Below, piece after piece: positions 56,890 through 64,000 of a stretch of DNA of 64,000 nucleotides (the stretch's first letter is position 1; the number at the start of each line of letters is the position of its first letter). The position numbers were made by a program, and so were the translations under genes. A model generated the notes under the pieces. That model was not told the origin of the DNA and ran no database searches. It was given only the letters and a program-made list of their open reading frames with translations. This DNA is from Malaya genurostris (taxonomy: Eukaryota; Arthropoda; Insecta; Diptera; Culicidae), in the NCBI RefSeq assembly GCF_030247185.1, contig NC_080572.1:210085435-210149434 (forward strand), read 5' to 3'.

Positions 56890-57180
56890 TTGTAAATTTC
56901 TGCTTTCGGACTTCTGTAGTTATAACAAATCAATAATAATTGTGATACAAACGTTTCAAAATCTGTTACGATTTTGTTCCCGCTAGAGTCTTTTTTGTTA
57001 TGATTTTTGTTATTTTAACAGCTTACCAGACAAAAATATTTGAAAATTTGTTACAAAATATTTCCGAAATAAGTTACTCCAGTTGTTATAATTCTGTTAT
57101 CACCATCTGATCGGGCACATTACGTAGCAGCTGCTTGTGTTAATTTGAGTTTTTTTTTCTAACGAACAAAAGAAATTGCA
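56890..57180. other. AT-rich, no feature recognised
   Basis: Nothing recognised. Confidence 0.35.
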
Positions 57181-57189
57181 TCGACAAGC

Positions 57190-57530
57190 ATGCACAGAAA
57201 AAATTATGAATTTTACAGGTGACATAATTCTACAAACTATACAATTTATAACAACTTAACGTTCCAAATGACGCAATATTCCATTCGTACAGAATTTTAC
57301 AGGATCCGAGTGTTATTTGCAGTTGCCGCTGTATCGATTTATATGTATCAATTATTCATCATGTATATATGTGCTTCTGTGGTTCAGTCAATTAACTGAC
57401 GTTCTTTGTGATCTAATGTTTCTCGGTTCAAGCCACACTGTTGCTAACGGTCTTTTGTTTTTTATTTCAATCGATTTCAAGCCATGTAATTTTCAAATAA
57501 CAATTTCACATGTTCTTGAATTTTATTTTG
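57190..57530 (+). repeat. SINE-like dispersed repeat
   Basis: GAATTTTACAGGTGACATAA, a tRNA-like stretch with TGTGGTTCAGTCAATTAAC (A-box-like) and CGGTTCAAGCC (B-box-like, about 57425), then TTTCAAGCCATGTAATTTTC. The order matches 31.33-31.64 kb. Confidence 0.5.
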
Positions 57531-57904
57531 TGTGAAATACGATGCTCCATTTATGTGCATCTTAAAAGATGTAAAATCACAAAACTTGTTCGATCTGTAT
57601 AGCGCAAGCCAAACTCATATCGAGAAACATGTGTGCACTATCGTGGAGCAAAATCGCCTTTTTCGTGCGACATTCACTTTCCGTATGTCTCGAAGACGTT
57701 TGAAAATTGTTTGCCATTGAACTTTCGATTTTCCGTTGGAATTTGTCTAGTGCCAACAGAATACCTGAAATGTCTATTCTCTTGCAAACAAACTTACTGC
57801 AAACTATTCTTTATGGATAAGCTGCATTTTCACTTTGAAATTTGATATATCCTCACTTTCAAATAACAGTCAACAAATAATTGACAGGAAGTTTTGAAAT
57901 TTAT

Positions 57905-58115
57905 ACCACTTGTAACTAAATAATACTATAAAATAGATTGAAAAACAGTTGATTCGAAAATCCGATTTTAAACCATGATCGATGTAAAATTAAATTGTAT
58001 TGCATCATCGATTTTTAATTAACAAGACGCTTAGTTTTTCTTTCAAAGTATATTGAATATTAAAAATCATGAAGTAACTTTCCATCTAATTGCCTACCCC
58101 AAATATGTGCATGAA
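57905..58115 (+). repeat. Dispersed repeat, copy 2 (pair with 45.02 kb)
   Basis: AAACCATGATCGATGTAAAA, TTAACAAGACG and TTTCAAAGTATATTGAA align with 45.02-45.24 kb in the same orientation. Confidence 0.6.
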
Positions 58116-58119
58116 AATA

Positions 58120-58700
58120 GATGTAAATTTATATAATATTTCAAAAAAATCCGTTCAACTTAAAAAGCTCATTTTTTTCGTTTGGTTTAAGTCGAACGAT
58201 CACTTTTTTACTCTAGCTTTCGACTGCGAAATGTGTCTTCTTGCTCATAGAAAAACTGTTTGTTGATTTGCATGTACGTATGTTTGAGTCGATAAGATTG
58301 TTGATGTTTATTGTGTACCCGATATTCAACCGATGGCAGCTGCTTAAAATTCATGTCACTGCCAATTGAAACGGACATCCTACACAATTGGCGATCCTCT
58401 AGCCGAGGGCATTGGCCTCGGTATGAACCAACAGTCACGAAGAAGCATGAAGAGATCGGTTCGGTTTACAGTGTTAGATTCGATCTGGCCTCGCAGTGAC
58501 GGAAATGGCATAGGGCTCTGGTATGAACCCACACTTTGTTGTGTTGCGTTGCGTCATGTTTTATGCTGATTGACTTGTATTGGGAATTGATACCATTTCA
58601 AATCAAACAGAACACCATGATGATGAGCATGATAGCCAACATTGCCGGCTGGTCCCATCAGTCTTGTTCACAGGAAATAACGGATGAAAGGAGAAGATAT
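58120..58700. other. No gene; an imperfect 100-bp duplication
   Basis: GGGCATTGGCCTCGGTATGA (58406) and GGCATAGGGCTCTGGTATGA (58507) are diverged direct repeats. Frames of 60-76 codons overlap without motifs. Confidence 0.35.
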
Positions 58701-58711
58701 ATTGATGTTTT

Positions 58712-58865
58712 ACCTACTTTCTCGTAAAGAAAGACTATGCAATCACTGTGAAAACCACCTGAACAAAGGCCCGGCGTGACCAAGTATACCATTCGAATCA
58801 GCTCGTCGAGATCGCATCTGACTTCCGGTTCTAGAATTACAAAACTTACTTTTGACAAAAGTGAT
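58712..58865 (+). repeat. Modular dispersed element, left-border fragment
   Basis: TACTTTCTCGTAAAGAAAG, ATGCAATCACTGTGAAAACC and ACCATTCGAATCAGCTCGTC are the start of the family; it is then truncated. Confidence 0.65.
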
Positions 58866-58969
58866 TTTTTTCGCATATGACGCGCACGCCTACTGCGATC
58901 TTTTCTCTTCTGGTATAAATCCATACTTAGGGCATATTCAGGAGTGTTCTAGTTCTAGATGCATAATTT

Positions 58970-59327
58970 ATGTCAGTTTTAAAATTTAAATCTAGAAATT
59001 ATAACAAAATAAATTGGCAGCCCCAGCAGCGTTTTATGGCAGCCCCAGTAGCGGCAATGTATACCAGTTTTAAATTTGACAGTAGAACTGGTCGAATAAA
59101 TAAAACTAAAATGGATTGCTGGGGATACGTTTGTTTCAGTTTCATTTACATTATAGACCACTCATATGAATCTGCAGCTGCTGAATTTGCTCTTATGATG
59201 CCAAACCTAACCCAGTTTGCGCCCCAACTGCTGTCAAACCGTTTGTTTGAAGCTAGTTTCGGACCTAGTTTCAACGTTGTTGAACTGAAAATCGAGTCAG
59301 TTTTTAACCTGATACTTATATCAGGTT
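58970..59327. other. Non-coding stretch ending in a perfect hairpin
   Basis: A 129-codon frame (58970-59359) covers it, but a 60-codon and a 68-codon minus frame overlap and it shows no domain. GGCAGCCCCAG occurs twice near 59023 and 59040. AACCTGATA-CTTA-TATCAGGTT (59306-59327) is a perfect hairpin touching the next element. Confidence 0.4.
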
Positions 59328-59770
59328 CAGAGCTAATAAAAGTCATTTTCATTGACTGAAAAATAGACGAAAATTACAAGAAATCACTGTCACTCTCAGC
59401 TTTGCTTGCAAACTATGAGAACGAAATCCATGTCCAGTCAATGACATAAGCGGGATAGTAGTTTCAAAATTGGTTTTTTTTTCCTTCATTGGCCTTTCAA
59501 TCATTTGCAGTTTTCAGTGAAAATCCCATAGTATGCAGTGTCGATATTGAACCAAAGCTGTGATAATTGAAAACGACAGAAAAAGGTTTCACAATAAGTT
59601 TTAACTGTTGGTGCTCGAATTTGTAGTAGTTTTGGTTTAAAAAGAAGTTCTGGGATGTAATTACTTCGATTTGTCATATTTTAGTCACTTTTTATAGCCA
59701 AGCGTCACATATTTTCAATACATCGATGAAAGAATGAGAATTGAAATTCTGCTGTTACTCAAATCCCCGT
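59328..59770. mobile_element. hAT-type element family B, copy 2, truncated
   Basis: Starts CAGAGCTAATAAAAGTCATT, identical to the right TIR of 17590-18187. It follows that element in inverted order through AACGAAATCCATG, TCAATGACATAAGCG, CATAGTATGCAGTGTCG and TTCAATACATCGATGAAAGA. The other terminus was not found. Confidence 0.7.
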
Positions 59771-59779
59771 TGCTAAGTG

Positions 59780-60350
59780 CGAAACCAGCATAACACAGTT
59801 TAGTTTTTTTTGGTTTAAATTAGACATTCTAATAGTTTTTTCCTAAAGAGCAGTTAAATTAGACTGAATCTACGACCCAAATTAAATTTCACTAAAAACA
59901 ATTGCCTCAAAACTCTGATTTATTCACTAAAATCACTTATTTATTAATTGTTTCAAATTTCTATTAAATTCGCCATCTGCTTGAACTTTTTTTAAAATAT
60001 TTTTGCCAGTTTCTGAAAATAGTATATCAAACTGTCAAAAACAACCCTGCTTTCGTTAAGATGTAGGAAATAACTACCCGACAGTTTTTAACCAAAAGTT
60101 AAAATTATTCGAAGAGTCACATTGGTAATAATTCATAGTTAATAATTGATATTTGTTCGTTTTTATGATTTTCCACGTCTCTCTTAGCCACTTTTTACTT
60201 GGCAAACGATTTATTTGTAAGATTTCCGGACGTTTCGGCTCAAGGGAAATTTAGTCATGTCGTTTTTGTCAAAGACGTTGATTGCCAACGATAAGACGTT
60301 AGATGGTTATATACGACATAAATCGTTTCGTAAATAAGATTAACAGTGCA
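59780..60350. other. AT-rich, no feature recognised
   Basis: Nothing recognised. Confidence 0.35.
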
Positions 60351-60359
60351 CAGTAAGGT

Positions 60360-60785
60360 CATCAAAAGGAGAGATAACTAAGTGTTCACAAGTTCTTATT
60401 TCATGCCTCCTCGATTGTATAGGATAATAGAAGACTAGAAAAGGTCCTAAGAGCAAATAATAGGTTCTCTTTGTTTATTATCTCTTTCGATTATTACGGT
60501 GCTATCGGTAATCCCTCTCTCTCTCTAATACATTACAAAGAATAATTACGGAAACCAATAACTTTCGATCTGCACTTAAGAATTTGTTGGAAAATATCTG
60601 CCGGAAAAAATGAAAGAGAAAGTAAACAAAGAGAAACTGCCATTTGCACTTGGGACCTGTTTTATTGTTTATCGAGAATAAATGAATAATAACAGAATGG
60701 CGACAACTGTGAGCTATCAACTTCTGCGTTAGTAGCAGTATGAGAGGGTGCAAATTACTTTATATGTGATAGTCATTCGATATTT
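60360..60785 (+). repeat. Dispersed repeat C, copy 2
   Basis: AGATAACTAAGTGTTCACAA, TTCATGCCTCCTCGATTGTA and TTAGTAGCAGTATGAGAGGG match 16.04-16.25 kb, with about 250 bp more between the last two. Confidence 0.5.
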
Positions 60786-60860
60786 AGAAATCAATTTTAA
60801 ATTGCTTCGCATATATCAACGCTTGCCGACCTGTTGCTGTACTGTATTTATTACCCTTTA

Positions 60861-61598
60861 AGGGGAGGGTAGGGTTTAACACTTTTGAAAAATCGTTTAT
60901 TATTTTCTCTATCTTTCCATATAGTAAAACATTTCCCCTGATTTCTACTTCGATTGACTTAAAAACTTGACAATACAATCTTGAAATGTTTTATTATAAC
61001 AAAATATAAAAGAAAAAATACGATTTTTTGAAAGTGTTAGACCCTACAGGCCCCCTAGAACAATAAATTGTTTCCTTCGATTTTATAGACAATAAACATT
61101 GAAAGCGTTTTTCTCGGAAGCAGGTGTTCATCGTCACGTCAACTACTTCAACAATTATTTTCAAATTTTCCACATTTTGTATATGTAAAATACTAGACCC
61201 CAAAGTTTTCCTTTTCGTTTTTTGTTACTTTGGGAAGGTTTCTAGCTACAAAGTGGCGAATTTTTATGTGAAAAATCGTAGTTTAAAAAACCACCAAAAA
61301 TTTAAAAAAATCAAACAAAAATGCTGGGGTCTAGCAAAACATCTTTTACAACTATTCTGCTTTGATAAGTTGACTTTTGAATAGTCTCCGCTGAGTTACA
61401 GTGGACACCGCAAATCATGATTTCTAAGAAGCGTCCTCAAAAATATTTCTTCACCGCTTTAATTCTCAATATTTTTCCGCGATAAAATTACTAAATGTTG
61501 TTCGAATCATGCCCTTTATTATGCAAAACATTTAAATTTATTTTTTGGACTCTCAAGAATAGTGTTATTTTTCATCCGTTAGACCCTACCCGCCCTCT
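60861..61598. mobile_element. TIR element with GGGTAGGGT ends
   Basis: The left end AGGGGAGGGTAGGGTTTAAC and the right end, inverted, AGAGGGCGGGTAGGGTCTAAC (first 20 bases) form a TIR of about 20 bp. An internal AGACCCTACAGGCCCCC lies near 61043. No transposase or clear TSD. Frames of 64-86 codons are unassigned. Confidence 0.6.
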
Positions 61599-61599
61599 C

Positions 61600-62015
61600 A
61601 AATGTTGGTCACTATTGTAAATGTGAAAACTGCTTTTCTTTCTGATTTGTTCGAAGTTACTGCTATTTGAAGAACACTTTTTGGTTTTGCACCGAAGAGC
61701 AATGTCCTTATTGACGTACCTAACAAAAACTTTTATTTCGATTTTTACTGGCCAATTCAGGTTTGTTCTTTTAGGGATTCACTTTATCTGATCCCTAAGA
61801 AAATATTTTAAAACCATCTTTCAGAATTGCAGTGCAATATCATTTGAGGTCCAGAAGTTATAATTAGTATGTTAAGAAGACTACAGTTTTGGATATGATT
61901 GGTAAGAGAAACAAGCTGCAAGTGGTGGCCAAAACAAAACTATTTATGTATATTTTGCCGAAAATATAAACTAAATACACGTAGATGGCTTGCCTTCCAC
62001 ACGAGATTGTATATC
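61600..62015. other. AT-rich, no feature recognised
   Basis: A 100-codon minus frame (61864-62166) has no known motif and runs through a tandem duplication. Confidence 0.35.
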
Positions 62016-62019
62016 TCGT

Positions 62020-62062
62020 GTAATTTATTAAATCCACTTGTAATTTATTAAATCCACTTGAA
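62020..62062. repeat. Two-copy 21-bp tandem
   Basis: TAATTTATTAAATCCACTTG occurs twice head to tail. Confidence 0.92.
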
Positions 62063-62299
62063 GCAAAAATTGCATTGAGACGGGACTGGTCGAAGAAGAG
62101 ATGAATTCGGAATTCGAATTTCCTTTGTATAGGTGATTGAAAAACGGATTTCGATTGAGATAACACCTAACTTTATATTAAGATCTAAATCATATGTTAG
62201 GGTTTCACAGAAAATTTGAGAACGAATGTTGATGAATCCTTATTGTTTTAGATGACTGTAAAACTGTGAATATGGGACTGGTATTATGGCAGCCCGCCT

Positions 62300-62395
62300 T
62301 TTTTCGATTCCGAACTCCGCACCTTATGTCAGAAAGTTTTTCTGGTCCGAGGATGCGAATTACCTTAAGGTTAAAACCTCTATAATGACATTATA
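62300..62395 (+). repeat. SINE fragment (family of 44.73 kb)
   Basis: B-box remnant TTCGATTCCGAA, then TGTCAGAAAGTTTTTCTGGT and AAGGTTAAAACCTCTATAAT. Confidence 0.65.
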
Positions 62396-62429
62396 ATAAC
62401 AAAAAAAATTTTAATTGCCGTTGCATTCA

Positions 62430-63548
62430 GTTTTACCCAAAATGCGAAACGGAAAAGCTCAAGTAGATCGAGCACAAATGATACACTATTCCCTACGTTT
62501 CGCCGAGTCAGTTGGCGAAAATGAAAGGTGTGAGCACCGGAGCAGTTCGTAACGTGATTGGGAAGTATGTTATGGAGTTTAAACTTACGGGACAGTGAAA
62601 TATTTGGACGTAAATCTGACTCTGTTAACCAAAAACTGTATCAGAAAATCGTGCCAGTTTTCATCCGCAAAAATGGTGCTTCCGTACGAGATCCGTACGT
62701 ACCAAAAAAGCTGGGTATCTTCAAGAGTAGCGTCGTCGATGGAGCAGAGACACGAAATTGATTGGGAACTTTCATGAAACAGAAAAAAAAACATAAGAAA
62801 AGAAAAACATTGGTTTGGCAAGTAATTTGTGAGTGGGGAATGTTTTTGAATACAATTGTAATAACATGAAAACACGATGACGGCGAATGTTTACGTTTGG
62901 GAATACTTGCACCGACGTGTACTCCCCATGATCCTAAAATATCTTAAGGGGTTACACCACTGTAGAATTTTCAAAAAATCGGAAATTTTTTTTTCATTGC
63001 AAAAGGTCATGTATGGTCTAAAAATAATATTCCAAAAGATCAAAAGCGGGAAAATTCTCGATGATTATCTCCACAGAGGTACGTAGGGGTTTTATAAAAT
63101 TGTGAATTTTTTATGAACAATTTTGTGATGAAAAATGCGGTTTTATTTTCAAAGGGCTGCCATTTTACAGAAAATCAATTAATTAATAAAACCCCTACGT
63201 ACACCTCTATGCACACTGTAATATGAAATTGTTAATTGAAAATGTTTTGTTTTTTGTTCTAGATCGGAAATTGAGAGAGCTGAATTTCCGGCCGTCAAAA
63301 TGCAGCACGCCAAGACGCCATTTTGATCAAACTGATCATTTTTTTGTACCTAAATATACATAATAAAAAGTGCTTTATTTTCCAGAAAAAGTCCTCTTTT
63401 TTTCTACAGTGGTGTAACTCCTTTGTACAATACTGTATTGGCCGGATTTGGCATCAGAGCAATCGGTTTCGGTTATCTACAAAGGTGGTACAAATCAACG
63501 GAGTCAAATGTGTATCTAATGAGCTAATTCCTCCAAAGTGTCCGAGGT
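62430..63548 (+). pseudogene. Fossil transposase split by a MITE (family of 19.86 kb)
   Basis: Plus-strand blocks across frames: AKMKGVSTGAVRNVIGKYVM (helix-turn-helix), GRKSDSVNQKLYQKIVPVFI, ISVRD-like ASVRD, KKLGIFKSSV, then TLVWQVICEWGMFL, MTANVYVWEYLHRRVLPMIL and KYLKG up to the MITE. After the MITE, TVL-WPDLAS appears across a 1-base frame change, then INGVKCVSNELIPPKCPR. WPDLAS and PPKCP correspond to the family's WPDLASCH and NPPNCPE blocks. Multiple stops and shifts; no TIRs found. Confidence 0.8.
62946..63424. mobile_element. MITE nested in a transposase fossil
   Basis: Left end AAGGGGTTACACCACTGTAG and right end, inverted, AAAGGAGTTACACCACTGTA form a TIR of about 20 bp. A second inverted pair inside (GTACGTAGGGGTTTTATAAA and TTAATAAAACCCCTACGTAC) lies at about 63079-63204. 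It sits exactly between KYLKG and TVL-WPDLAS of the transposase. The TSD is unclear. Confidence 0.8.
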
Positions 63549-63549
63549 A

Positions 63550-64000
63550 AGACCAATTGAAACTTTTCGGGCCCTAACAAATGCACTATTGCTTAATGGA
63601 TAAAAGGGCATAGTACAGAAAAGAACAGTCAAATAAACATTTGATTCGTTCAAAAGTAAGCTCTTTCAGAAATTTTCTAAGTAAGATTGGTTAAACACAC
63701 AAAAATGTCATCCGTGTACAATAAAGCCAGAAACTTTTTTTCTGAAAACTTGTATGCTTCAATACTTTAATATTTCACCTCACACTTCATAGAACTGCAA
63801 AACAAAACTTTACAGTAAGTTCAAATTGATTCATAATTTACCTTTTGATATAAGGTTTCAACCCAACTTCTAATGATAAATATCAAATGGAAAATGCTCG
63901 GTTAACCGATTTAAAGTTACTTCTATACATTAAGAAAATTTTCTAGAGGTAGGGAAAACTGAACGGTAAAAAGTTTACATGCAATCAAAGCTGTCAAATA
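63550..64000. other. No feature recognised
   Basis: AT-rich to the window end; nothing recognised. Confidence 0.35.

Noticed and set aside
58970..59359. 129-codon plus frame
   Set aside because: Longest single frames in this window are expected by chance in AT-rich DNA. It runs through a short direct repeat and a hairpin into a hAT-type element and has no recognisable domain.

Overview
This window looks like gene-poor, transposon-rich DNA from an insect, most likely a culicid mosquito. That assignment is an inference. It rests on the AT-rich background, several Tc1/mariner lineages typical of Diptera (including one with D37D catalytic spacing), tRNA-derived SINEs, and a dispersed family with a TCAGAGATGGCTGAACCGAT core and a CCACTAGGTGG border that I associate with mosquito genomes. 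I find no intact protein-coding gene, no rRNA, no convincing functional tRNA and no CRISPR array. Almost all short open frames are chance or shadows of decayed transposons.

Layout. 0-5 kb: two hammerhead-ribozyme-like motifs and fragments of the modular repeat family. 4.8-5.8 kb: a deleted mariner with both terminal inverted repeats (TIRs). 7-9 kb: AT-rich dispersed repeats. 9.5-11.1 kb: a mariner fossil beside a hAT-type element with a perfect 8-bp target-site duplication (TSD). 12.6-14.1 kb: unique-looking sequence. 16.3-18.7 kb: two tandem modular elements, one carrying a hAT-type insertion. 19.8-22.9 kb: three transposase fossils. 23.6-25.9 kb: a satellite with a period of about 265 bp. 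27-31.6 kb: SINEs, a unique-looking patch and a decayed Tc1/mariner element. 31.7-41.6 kb: three long modular elements with dinucleotide tracts, a nested hAT-type element and a long hairpin. 41.9-42.9 kb: another deleted mariner. 43.6-46 kb: a TA tract, a SINE and a third hammerhead-like motif. 46.1-49.9 kb: a minus-strand modular array interrupted by a LINE fragment (itself hit by a hAT-type element) and by a 1.13-kb TIR element. 50-52.3 kb: unique-looking patch and a duplicated relic. 52.7-54.2 kb: a 1.45-kb foldback element, followed by a tandem array. 55-57 kb: a MITE, a D37D element and a second copy of the 10.4-kb hAT-type family. 57-64 kb: SINE-like and dispersed repeats, a TIR element and a transposase fossil split by a MITE.

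There is no pathway in which genes cooperate. What the window records is the order of nested insertions: modular repeat arrays acted as targets, and hAT-type elements later landed in them leaving 8-bp TSDs. The most unusual items are the hammerhead-like cores, one of them fused to a border of the modular family, the foldback element, the 76-bp-arm hairpin, and the nested insertions. The unique-looking patches at 12.6-14.1, 20.9-21.8, 28.0-28.4, 33.9-34.6, 38.5-38.9 and 50.6-51.3 kb are the best places to look for regulatory DNA or distant exons.
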